Position numbers and translations under genes: made by a program
Part shown: positions 34,185 through 41,876 of the stretch, piece by piece
How the letters are laid out: each line of letters starts with the position of its first letter
How positions within the stretch are numbered: position 1 is the stretch's first letter
The notes under the pieces: model-generated
Databases searched by the model: none
Told to the model about the DNA's origin: nothing
What the model saw: only the letters and a program-made list of their open reading frames with translations
Assembly: GCA_947567625.1 (NCBI GenBank)
Contig: CANONN010000004.1
Coordinates: forward strand, 1 to 64,000
From: an uncultured Roseburia sp.
GTDB taxonomy: Bacteria; Bacillota; Clostridia; Lachnospirales; Lachnospiraceae
DNA length: 64,000 bases
Direction: 5' to 3'

Positions 34185-35153
34185 ATGAATCATTTATTGC
34201 AGGACATAAAAGACAATGTAGCAAAGGTGATGATTGGAAAAGGGCAGGTTACGGAGCTTATGCTGGCGGCGCTTGCGGCCGGCGGGCATGTTTTGCTGGA
34301 AGATGTGCCGGGAACCGGAAAAACGGTGCTTGCCAGGACACTTGCCAAATCCATGGATTTAAAATTTGAGCGTATTCAGTTTACGCCGGATTTGCTGCCG
34401 TCGGATGTGACCGGGCTTTCCTTTTATCATCAGAAACAGGAAGAATTTATTTTTCAGGCGGGTCCGGTGTTTACCAACCTGCTGTTGGCGGACGAGATCA
34501 ACCGCGCCACTCCGCGCACACAGTCGAGCCTGCTGGAATGTATGGCCGAGCGGCAGGTGACGGTAGACGGTGTGACGAGAATTTTGGAAGAGCCGTTTTT
34601 TGTGATTGCGACGGAAAACCCGGTCGAGACGCTGGGGTGCTATCCTCTGCCGGAGGCGCAGCTTGACCGCTTTTTGATGAAAATACCAATGGGCGGGTTG
34701 AACGAAAAAGAAGAACGGCAGCTTCTGGATCGTTTTATCACGGCGGAGCCTTTAAAAGAATTGGCACCGGTGTGCAAAAAAGAACAGATCTGTGCAATGC
34801 AGAGAGCGTGCCGGGAAGTATTTGTCCACGGGGAGCTGTGGGATTATATCGTAAGGCTGATACATAGTACCAGAAAGCAGGGCACGGACGGGGCGTCCGG
34901 CGTCAGCCCAAGGGGAACGCTTGCGCTGCTGCGCGCGGCGCAGGGGTACGCGCTGGTACAGGGCAGGGACTATGTGGCGCCGGAGGATATCAAGGCGGTC
35001 GCAAAGCCGGTGCTGGCGCACCGCATGATCGTGCCCGCGGAAAGTGAACGGCAGAAGCTGGATATGATCGATGGATTGCTGTCGCGTGTGGCGGTGCCGA
35101 CGGAAGATTGGACGAGAAAACGAAGATATGAAAGCCCTCCACGCGCAGTATGA
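34185..35153 (+). CDS. MoxR-family AAA ATPase
   Basis: A 322-residue AAA+ ATPase of the MoxR class, chaperone-like machines. Walker A is EDVPGTGKT, Walker B is LLLADEINRA, and sensor 1 is in VIATENPVE. The C-terminal helical domain contains SPRGTLALLRAAQ. MoxR genes are normally followed by a DUF58 protein and a transglutaminase-like protein; neither is here. The next gene is an S66 peptidase 71 bp downstream, so this is an orphan or its partners are elsewhere. Confidence 0.93.
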   Translation: MNHLLQDIKDNVAKVMIGKGQVTELMLAALAAGGHVLLEDVPGTGKTVLARTLAKSMDLKFERIQFTPDLLPSDVTGLSFYHQKQEEFIFQAGPVFTNLLLADEINRATPRTQSSLLECMAERQVTVDGVTRILEEPFFVIATENPVETLGCYPLPEAQLDRFLMKIPMGGLNEKEERQLLDRFITAEPLKELAPVCKKEQICAMQRACREVFVHGELWDYIVRLIHSTRKQGTDGASGVSPRGTLALLRAAQGYALVQGRDYVAPEDIKAVAKPVLAHRMIVPAESERQKLDMIDGLLSRVAVPTEDWTRKRRYESPPRAV

Positions 35154-35224
35154 GAGGGAGCGCTATGGAGACCGGATGAAAGAATAAGCACAAGGTTATA
35201 TTCTAAATGAGAAAGGGGCAGAAA

Positions 35225-36259
35225 ATGAGATATCCTGATTTTTTAAAAGAGAACGGTACCATCGGTTTTGTGGCGCCGTCATTCGGATGCAATATCGAAC
35301 CGTACAGAAGCGGTTTTATCAATGCACAGAAAAAGTTTCGTGATCTTGGGCACGCGATTGACCTTGGGCCCAACTGCTACGAGGGGAAAGGAATCGGCAT
35401 CAGCAACACGCCCCAGGCGTGCGGCGACGAGCTGACGGCGTACTATTGCAGCGGGCAGAATGATATCTTGATTTCCTGCGGCGGCGGCGAGCTGATGTGT
35501 GAAGTTTTGAATTATGTAGACTTTAAAAAAATTGCTGCCGCGCCGCCCAAATGGTATATGGGTTTTTCGGACAACACCAACATGACGTTTCTGCTCGCCA
35601 CGCTCTGTGATACGGCTTCTGTTTACGGGCCCTGCGCGGCCGCGTTCGGCATGGAGCCGTGGCATGAAAGCCTCCAGGACGCTTATGATATTTTGCGGGG
35701 AGAACGCAGGGAGCTTTGCGGGTATCCGCTCTGGGAAAAAGAGGGCAAAAAAGATGAGGAGCATCCCTTAGAGCCGTATCATGTGACGGAACCGCGGATG
35801 CTGCACAGCTTTGTGGGAGAGGAAGCGGCACAAGATGTGAGGATGCAGGGACGCCTGCTGGGAGGATGTATGGACTGTCTTGTCAATCTGCTGGGAACAA
35901 AGTTTGACCGGGTGGCGGAATTTAACGAGACATACGGCGAGGACGGCATCCTCTGGTTTCTCGAAGCCTGTGAGCTAAATGTGATGGCTATCCGCAGAGC
36001 CGTCTGGCAGATGGAAAACGCCGGTTGGTTTTCGCATTGTAAAGGATTTTTGATCGGACGTCCCATGATGCATGGACAGGAGATGATGGGGCTAGACCAG
36101 TATCACGCGGTGACAGACCTGCTGGCCAAATACCGCGTGCCGGTGGTGATGGATGCGGACCTTGGGCATCTGCCGCCGATGATGCCGCTTGTCTGCGGCA
36201 GCCTGGCGACAGTAGAGGTCAGCGGAAGCGACATCCGTATAGGGATGGAGTATCGCTAG
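35225..36259 (+). CDS. S66 family peptidase (LD-carboxypeptidase/MccF-like)
   Basis: A 344-residue serine peptidase of family S66, cytoplasmic by lack of a signal. The nucleophile Ser is in GFSDNTN, the Glu in FLEACE, and the His in DADLGHLPP; these form the Ser-Glu-His triad. Family members cut L,D-bonds in recycled murein peptides or detoxify microcin C-like peptide nucleotides; the sequence does not decide which. The start at 35225 follows AAAGGGG. Its TAG stop shares the palindrome CTAG (36256-36259) with the stop of the convergent gene. Confidence 0.92.
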   Translation: MRYPDFLKENGTIGFVAPSFGCNIEPYRSGFINAQKKFRDLGHAIDLGPNCYEGKGIGISNTPQACGDELTAYYCSGQNDILISCGGGELMCEVLNYVDFKKIAAAPPKWYMGFSDNTNMTFLLATLCDTASVYGPCAAAFGMEPWHESLQDAYDILRGERRELCGYPLWEKEGKKDEEHPLEPYHVTEPRMLHSFVGEEAAQDVRMQGRLLGGCMDCLVNLLGTKFDRVAEFNETYGEDGILWFLEACELNVMAIRRAVWQMENAGWFSHCKGFLIGRPMMHGQEMMGLDQYHAVTDLLAKYRVPVVMDADLGHLPPMMPLVCGSLATVEVSGSDIRIGMEYR

Positions 36260-36879
36260 ACGGTAAAATCAACTTTTCCGCCGACGCCCTTGTTGCACAA
36301 TTGTTCCAAAGAGATGCTTTTTGTTTTTTTGGCTTCCGCTTCGGCTCTGTGCTTTTCCTCAAGTATCGCTTCGTCGCTGTAGCGGTTGATGCGCTTGGCC
36401 AGCTGGTCGATCTTTTGCGTAAACTCTGCTTCCGGAGAAAAAAGCTTCTCAAACTTGGAGATGTCTGCGTTGGCGAACAGATCGTCGCGGACAGTCAGCG
36501 AGTGATCCTCATTGACCGTGATACCGATGGCGTCAAGCTCGACGGCATATTCCTGCACCAAAGACTCCAGTTTGCCTGTGTTGCGGGAGATATCGCGGTC
36601 GGGGGAGTCGCCGCCTGACGTGAGCAGATTGTTATAAGTTTGTATCAACGCCTTGACATTGCTTCGCACGTTGGTAGAATCGTTATCGTCAAAGGAATAG
36701 GTGCCGAGTTTCTTGATCGCCCGCCGCAGCGCCCTGGAGTCTTCTTTGGACAGTTGGGTTTTGGTATAGTCGCCGCGTGTATCTTTGGCAAAAGCCGCTC
36801 TGTTATCGGCGTAAAAGTTGCGCATGAAATAGCCGGAACTGAGATTGACGCCGGTTCCGCTGAAAGCTTCTTTTGACAT
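36256..36879 (-). CDS. Uncharacterised helical protein, FliD-like segments
   Basis: A 207-residue soluble protein. The start at 36879 has AGGAATG upstream; longer in-frame extensions lack a ribosome site. The protein is charged and mostly helical by composition. A segment around residues 70-90 (VKALIQTYNNLLTSGGDS) and the following pattern resemble part of the flagellar cap protein FliD, but the match is weak and the size is far below FliD. I cannot assign a function. It converges on the S66 peptidase with overlapping stops and diverges from the NfeD gene. Confidence 0.7.
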   Translation of the reverse strand: MSKEAFSGTGVNLSSGYFMRNFYADNRAAFAKDTRGDYTKTQLSKEDSRALRRAIKKLGTYSFDDNDSTNVRSNVKALIQTYNNLLTSGGDSPDRDISRNTGKLESLVQEYAVELDAIGITVNEDHSLTVRDDLFANADISKFEKLFSPEAEFTQKIDQLAKRINRYSDEAILEEKHRAEAEAKKTKSISLEQLCNKGVGGKVDFTV

Positions 36880-36975
36880 AAAATCATTCCTTTCTGTGTA
36901 AAATATAGTTATCCTGAAATATTTTTCGGCAGATGCGTGTACATAATTAACCGCTGGAAATAAAAAAGGTGATAT

Positions 36976-36983
36976 GGTATAAT
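36976..36983 (+). promoter_or_regulatory. Extended -10 promoter for NfeD gene
   Basis: TGGTATAAT at 36975-36983 without a clear -35, about 100 bp before the start codon. The leader contains the hairpin at 37025-37049. Confidence 0.5.
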
Positions 36984-37024
36984 GTCGTAAGACATGGTAC
37001 GCGCCGAAGAGCGCATAGAGCTTT

Positions 37025-37049
37025 ATACTATGTGCAAAGCACATAGTAT
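37025..37049 (+). promoter_or_regulatory. Perfect 11-bp hairpin in nfeD leader
   Basis: ATACTATGTGC pairs exactly with GCACATAGTAT across an AAA loop, 33 nt before the start codon. It has no T-tract, so it is more likely a leader or protein-binding dyad than a terminator. Confidence 0.6.
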
Positions 37050-37082
37050 TATATCAAAAGATATCAGAATGGAGGATTACTT

Positions 37083-37535
37083 ATGGAGTGTATCATATGG
37101 ATTGTGCTTGCGATTATATTTGCCGTGGCCGAAATAATTACCGTGGGACTGACTTCGATCTGGTTTGCAGGCGGCGCGATTCTCGCGCTGATCGCAGCGG
37201 CGCTCGGACTCAATGTGTTCTGGCAGGTGGCCGTCTTTGTCGTCAGCTCGGTTATATTTTTGTGCTTTACCAGGCCGTGGGCGATGAAATACTTTAAACC
37301 GCGTTTGACAAAGACAAATTACGAAGATAAAATCGGTAAAAATGCGTGTATTACCGAGAATGTGGACAATATTAAGAATACCGGTACGGCAATTTTGGAC
37401 GGCCTGGAGTGGAGGGCTCGCGCCAGCGAGGAGGGCGTGACCTTTGAGACCGGGACGATCGTGACAGTGGAGGATATCCGCGGCGTGACCTTATATGTGA
37501 AGGACAGCGCCAAGATGCCCCGGCTGGAGAAGTAG
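37083..37535 (+). CDS. NfeD family membrane protein
   Basis: A 150-residue protein with two or three N-terminal helices (about 2-25, 30-48 and 50-66) and a C-terminal OB-fold (about 85-145), the layout of short NfeD proteins. NfeD normally works with an SPFH/flotillin-type scaffold in membrane microdomains; no such gene is adjacent here. The start is 7 nt after GGAGG. A 52-bp tandem repeat begins at its stop codon. Confidence 0.9.
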   Translation: MECIIWIVLAIIFAVAEIITVGLTSIWFAGGAILALIAAALGLNVFWQVAVFVVSSVIFLCFTRPWAMKYFKPRLTKTNYEDKIGKNACITENVDNIKNTGTAILDGLEWRARASEEGVTFETGTIVTVEDIRGVTLYVKDSAKMPRLEK

Positions 37536-37690
37536 AAACGACCAGGGAAGCAGAGCCGGGAGCCAGCCAAGATGAAGTCCTGTTGTGAAACGGCCAGGGA
37601 AGCAGAAATGAGAGCCAGCCAAGATGAAGTCTTGTTGTGAAATGGCCAGGGAAGCAGAGCCGGGAGCCAGCCATGCTGAAATCCCGGTGC
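37535..37690. repeat. 52-bp tandem repeat, three copies
   Basis: Units start at 37535, 37587 and 37639, each beginning GAAA(C/T)G(A/G)CCAGGGAAGCAG; a partial fourth begins at 37691. The period is exactly 52 bp, so the array is not coding in phase. It fills most of the gap between the NfeD and patatin genes and starts on the last base of the NfeD stop. Confidence 0.9.
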
Positions 37691-37716
37691 GAAATGCTGT
37701 GGAAATGAGGAAAGAG

Positions 37717-38568
37717 ATGAAAGTAGGAGTAGTGTGCGAGGGCGGCGCCAACCGCACCGTATTTGCCTGCGGCGTCATGGACGTCCTGCTGGATGAGAAT
37801 ATCATGCCGGATTACTATGTGGGAGTATCCGCAGGGATAGCGTTCGGCGTGTCTTATCTGGCCGGGCAGCGCGGCAGAAATATTGAGGTAGTCGAAAAAT
37901 ATATGACGGATAAGCGCTATATGGGGATGCGTCATCTTCTCAATAAAAGCGAGCGGGCATATTATAATACAAAGTTTGTGTTTGAGGAGGTTCCGGGGAA
38001 CCTCCTGCCGTTTGATTATGACGCGTTTGCGGCGTATCCGGGGAAAGTGGAGGCTGTGGTGACCGGACTGCACAGCGGCAGGGTGGCCTATCTTGAGGTC
38101 CCAAGAGGAAAAGAGATGCGTGACACACTCGTGGCGAGCTGTTCGCTCCCGGTGCTGTTTCAGCCGGTGAAGATCGGAAACCACTATTACCTTGATGGCG
38201 GGCTGTCCGATTCCATTCCCTTTTTGCACGCATTGGAAGAGGGGTGCGAGAGAGTGATCGTCATTTTGACGAGAGAGTGGGGCTATGTAAAAAAGACGGG
38301 CGGCGCCACGCGCCTGACCGGCAGCATCTACCGTCAGTATCCCCATATCGTGGAGGCGTTAAAGAAGCGGGCAGAGCGCTACAATGCCTCGATGGAACAG
38401 TTAAAACAGTTCTTCGACGAGGGAAAAGTCTTTGTGATCGCGCCCAATTCCACGCACGGAGTGGGCCGGGTGGACCGGGATTTGGTGAAGCTTCGCCGGC
38501 TTTATGATGAGGGAATCGAGGCGGCCACTAAGAACATGACGGCGCTGCGCCAATATCTCGGCAGCTAG
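37717..38568 (+). CDS. Patatin-like phospholipase
   Basis: A 283-residue serine lipase. The nucleophile elbow GVSAG is near residue 38, the oxyanion glycines are in CEGGANRTVF, and the catalytic Asp is in LDGGLSD. Family members hydrolyse phospholipid acyl chains. The start at 37717 is taken because AGGAAAG lies just before it; the open frame extends upstream into the 52-bp repeats without a ribosome site. No signal peptide, so the enzyme is probably cytoplasmic. Confidence 0.92.
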   Translation: MKVGVVCEGGANRTVFACGVMDVLLDENIMPDYYVGVSAGIAFGVSYLAGQRGRNIEVVEKYMTDKRYMGMRHLLNKSERAYYNTKFVFEEVPGNLLPFDYDAFAAYPGKVEAVVTGLHSGRVAYLEVPRGKEMRDTLVASCSLPVLFQPVKIGNHYYLDGGLSDSIPFLHALEEGCERVIVILTREWGYVKKTGGATRLTGSIYRQYPHIVEALKKRAERYNASMEQLKQFFDEGKVFVIAPNSTHGVGRVDRDLVKLRRLYDEGIEAATKNMTALRQYLGS

Positions 38569-38640
38569 CGGATTGCAGTTGCCAGACATTACACGCTGCC
38601 TGTTGGAATTACAATAAAATGGGAAGGCTCGGTTATTTTT

Positions 38641-39579
38641 ATGAAAATAGTTTTTCTGGATGCAAAGACGATAGGCGATGACATAGATCTCTCCGGTTAC
38701 GATCAACTGGGACAGGTGATAAAATATGGGTTTTCGTCGCCCGAAGAGGCCAGTGAACGCACCGTCGACGCTGATGTGATCGTGCTCAATAAAGTGCCGG
38801 TCAACGAGGCCACCATCGGGGAGGCGCGCCATTTAAAGCTGGTGTGCGTCACCGCCACGGGCACGGACAACCTCGACAAAGAATACTTAAAAAAGCGCGG
38901 TATCGCATGGCGCAATGTCGCGGGTTACTCGACGGAGACGGTGGCGCAGCACACGTTTGCCATGTTGTTTTATCTGTTGGAAAAGCTGTCCTACTATGAC
39001 CATTATGTCAAGAGCGGACAGTATGTGAACGACACGACGTTTACGCATTTTGCCAATGTGTTTCATGAGCTTTGCGGCAAAACATGGGGCATCATCGGCC
39101 TCGGCGCGATCGGGCGCAGAGTGGCGGATTTGGCCGGGCTGTTCGGCTGCCGCTTGATTTATTACTCCACCTCGGGGAAAAACAGCCAGCCGGGCTATGA
39201 GCGGGTGGATTTTGACACGGTTTTGCGCCAATCGGATATCTTGTCCGTCCATGCGCCGCTGCATGAAGGGACGCTTGGGCTGATCGACCGCGGGGCGCTC
39301 GCGCGGATGAAGCCGTCCGCTATCTTTCTCAATGTCGGGAGAGGGCCGATCGTGGTGGAGCGCGATCTGGCGGACGCACTGGAAGCGGGGACCATCGCCG
39401 CGGCGGGACTCGATGTGCTGGCAAATGAGCCGATGCGCGCAGACAATCCGCTGCGCAGGATTACGGACAGCGAGCGACTTTTGATCACGCCCCATATCGC
39501 ATGGGCGAGTGTGGAAGCGCGTACTCGCCTGATGAAGACCATCGAGGAGCAGATACGCACATTTTTTGCTGCGTTTTAA
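38641..39579 (+). CDS. D-2-hydroxyacid dehydrogenase
   Basis: A 312-residue NAD(P)-dependent enzyme reducing 2-keto acids to D-hydroxy acids. The nucleotide-binding motif is GLGAIGRR near residue 153, and the catalytic Arg, Glu and His are in NVGRGP, ANEP and TPHIAW. Glycerate/hydroxypyruvate or related 2-keto acids are possible substrates. A GGAAGG lies 14 nt before the ATG, which is long but acceptable. Its TAA stop overlaps the stop of the convergent phospholipase gene in the palindrome TTAA. Confidence 0.92.
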   Translation: MKIVFLDAKTIGDDIDLSGYDQLGQVIKYGFSSPEEASERTVDADVIVLNKVPVNEATIGEARHLKLVCVTATGTDNLDKEYLKKRGIAWRNVAGYSTETVAQHTFAMLFYLLEKLSYYDHYVKSGQYVNDTTFTHFANVFHELCGKTWGIIGLGAIGRRVADLAGLFGCRLIYYSTSGKNSQPGYERVDFDTVLRQSDILSVHAPLHEGTLGLIDRGALARMKPSAIFLNVGRGPIVVERDLADALEAGTIAAAGLDVLANEPMRADNPLRRITDSERLLITPHIAWASVEARTRLMKTIEEQIRTFFAAF

Positions 39580-40541
39580 CTGGGTATGGAGCAGTCAAGG
39601 CCGCTGTGAAACGATAAATTGTCGTAGTCGTCAATCAGTTCTTTCATCTGTTCCCTCCGCTCTTTGGGGGTGGCGGGTTCATAAAAGAAACGGGTTATTT
39701 TTTTCAGGCGGGAGCTGTAACTGGCTTCCGCTTTTTGATACAGGTCAAAAAAGGTCTCGTGCGATACCAGCGAATGATCCCAGGGATTCTTCCACTCTTT
39801 GCGGCTGAGGTTGAACGGATCGCTGCAAAACCAGAGTTTGTTGCTTGGCACCAGCGGGGAAAAGATCGGGTATCCAAGGATATGTTTTTCGATAAAGCGG
39901 AAAAAGACCTTTTTTTGCCCGTTGGTGTTGTCGTGCAGCAGCTTTAAACCAAAATGCATGGAAAAGATGGCTGCGCGCATCATGTAAGTATGGAAGATCA
40001 GCTTCGGAAACGCGTAGTGGCAGGCGTCGTAGAGCATACGAGCGATGACCCGGCTCTGGCGCGGCGTCACGGCGATCGTGTTGGCACAGTGGAAATTGAT
40101 CGGTTTGCGGTGCAGCTTGTGATACAAAAGCTTTTTGTCGATATCCGTCTCTAAATAGGCATGCCTGGAAAAATAGTCTCCGGTGCGCTTGACGAAGTCA
40201 GTGCGCGCATAGACATAGGGGTGACAGTTGGTGTCGAGCGTGTAGTGCCCGACAAAACCTGTCAGATAGGCGATCGCGATCTGCAAGTCACGGCCCTTAA
40301 AACGGTGGCAGCTAAGCAGCAGCCCCCGGAAAAAAGCGTTGGTTTCGTTGCAGTGTGAGATGGCCCCGATGTTATTTCCGTGGAGGCAGTAGGATGGAAA
40401 AAAGTAGAAGAAGAGATCGGGACCCTGCTGGCCTAAGGTGTAGGCGGCGTGATTTTTTAAGATGTTGTCTTTTAAGGCGCCGGAGGGGAGCTTCTTGTAG
40501 GCGTCCCTGCCGAACAGATAATGGGTGATAAATCCGGGCAT
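39576..40541 (-). CDS. Zinc-dependent phospholipase C-like protein
   Basis: A 321-residue protein of the zinc-dependent phospholipase C (Zn_dep_PLPC) family. It begins MPGFITHYLFGRDAY and has His-rich metal-site segments: NHAAYTLGQQGPDLFFY, ISHCNETNAFF, and GFVGHYTLDTNCHPY. No signal peptide is seen, unlike secreted toxins of the family, so it is probably an intracellular member of unknown substrate. The start at 40541 gives the conserved N-terminus; an ATG at 40553 abuts the ribosome site. Confidence 0.88.
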   Translation of the reverse strand: MPGFITHYLFGRDAYKKLPSGALKDNILKNHAAYTLGQQGPDLFFYFFPSYCLHGNNIGAISHCNETNAFFRGLLLSCHRFKGRDLQIAIAYLTGFVGHYTLDTNCHPYVYARTDFVKRTGDYFSRHAYLETDIDKKLLYHKLHRKPINFHCANTIAVTPRQSRVIARMLYDACHYAFPKLIFHTYMMRAAIFSMHFGLKLLHDNTNGQKKVFFRFIEKHILGYPIFSPLVPSNKLWFCSDPFNLSRKEWKNPWDHSLVSHETFFDLYQKAEASYSSRLKKITRFFYEPATPKERREQMKELIDDYDNLSFHSGLDCSIPS

Positions 40542-40751
40542 AATGCGAACCATACCTTTCTCACAGCCCGCGCGGGATGTAAGCTGCGCAGGCATAAATT
40601 TGCGTATCGCAAAAGGATACAGCCTATGACAACAGTATACCCAATTTCCACGAAATGTTAAGAGTGGACGAGGAAAATTTAGAAATATTAATAAAATTCT
40701 AAGAAAATTTTATGCGGGTGATTGGCAACAGTTTTGGTGTGCGATCACTGA

Positions 40752-40780
40752 TTGAATTTTGCTCGTCAATGTGATATAGT
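40752..40780 (+). promoter_or_regulatory. Promoter for flippase-like gene
   Basis: TTGAAT (40752-40757), 17 bp, TATAGT (40775-40780). Since transcription should begin near 40787, translation of the next gene must start downstream of that. Confidence 0.65.
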
Positions 40781-40814
40781 GTATTGTCGTTACGAGATTA
40801 AGGTTAAGGCTGCC

Positions 40815-41876
40815 GTGGCAGGTTACGGTTTGGGCGGCTGTCTGGTAAGATGTGAGGCGGGTGATTTTATTCAGAAGTATACGAAGCAGCTTTTAAAATG
40901 GCTGCTGGTAATAGCGATTCTTGTGATAATTGTATATACGTTTCGTGATTCGGCGGGGCCGATTTTGGCGCAGTTAAAAGCGACAGCCCCAACCGTGGTG
41001 ATCGGCATCTGCGTCATGGCGATGGTGTACCATCTGCTGGAGGGGCTTATCACTACGGTGCTGGCGCGCCAGTATGTGCCGGATTTTACCTTGCGGCAGG
41101 GGGTGACGAACGCACTGCTCTGTTCTTTTTACCGTGTGGCAACGCTTGGCAGCGGCGCGGGAATCGCCGCGCTCGTGTATCTGGGGGACCAGGGGGTCTC
41201 CTACGGCGAGAGCTTTGGGCTTTATATGATGCAGTACGCGCTGCACAAAAGCGGGATTGCCGTGTTTTCGCTGATTTTTTATCTCGCAAGCTGCTCTTTT
41301 ATGAACCGGTATTTTGCGCAGTATCAGTGGCTGCTGCTGGCCGGATACGGCATAACGGCGGTGATTACCTTATGTTTGGTATTGTTTGCCTGCTCGAGAC
41401 GGTTTCACTATGTTGCGCAAAGGCTCCTAGAGTGGGTGAACAGAAAATGCAGGGGAAAGCTTGCCGGCCAGTTGCAGCAATTGGAGGAACAGTGCGCCAT
41501 GCTTGAGGCTTCCACGGACCGGTTATTGAAACGGCCGCGTATTCTTTTGGCGGTTATGGCGATCAACCTCGTGAAGTTTTGTTTCTTTTACGGCATCCCG
41601 TACTTAAGCTTTGCAGGGACGGGCGAAATCGGCTTTTTAAAAACGCTGGCGATCACCTCCCTTTCCGTGATGCTGGCGGCGGTGCTGCCCGCGCCCGCGG
41701 GCATTGGCTCTACGGAGTTTGTCTTTACGGGGCTGGCCTCGCAGATTGTAGGGATGGATACCGCCGGTGCGGTGGCTCTTTTGTACCGTTTTGGCACATT
41801 TGTGTTTCCGTTTCTTGTCGGTGGCATCGTGGTAGTAATCAGGCGTGTACAAAAAAGGAGAAAGCATCGGCAATGA
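40815..41876 (+). CDS. LPG synthase/flippase-like membrane protein
   Basis: An integral membrane protein of about 353 residues, with seven or eight helices, matching the lysylphosphatidylglycerol synthase transmembrane (MprF-type flippase) family. Conserved segments include SFYRVATLGSGAG and PAPAGIGSTEF. No synthase domain is attached. No ATG precedes the first helix, so the start is uncertain: GTG at 40815 with AAGG upstream is my choice; TTG at 40830 is an alternative. The stop overlaps the next start by 4 bp (ATGA), linking it to the LTA-synthase-like gene, which suggests a role in envelope lipid or polymer handling. Confidence 0.85.
   Translation: MAGYGLGGCLVRCEAGDFIQKYTKQLLKWLLVIAILVIIVYTFRDSAGPILAQLKATAPTVVIGICVMAMVYHLLEGLITTVLARQYVPDFTLRQGVTNALLCSFYRVATLGSGAGIAALVYLGDQGVSYGESFGLYMMQYALHKSGIAVFSLIFYLASCSFMNRYFAQYQWLLLAGYGITAVITLCLVLFACSRRFHYVAQRLLEWVNRKCRGKLAGQLQQLEEQCAMLEASTDRLLKRPRILLAVMAINLVKFCFFYGIPYLSFAGTGEIGFLKTLAITSLSVMLAAVLPAPAGIGSTEFVFTGLASQIVGMDTAGAVALLYRFGTFVFPFLVGGIVVVIRRVQKRRKHRQ

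Noticed and set aside
37372-38346. 324-codon antisense frame over the patatin gene
   Set aside because: It lies opposite a clear lipase gene and runs through the 52-bp repeats; the protein resembles nothing known.
41579-41872. N-terminal extension of the LTA-synthase-like protein
   Set aside because: The upstream part is out-of-frame translation of the flippase gene; the ATG at 41873 has a ribosome site and begins the first helix.
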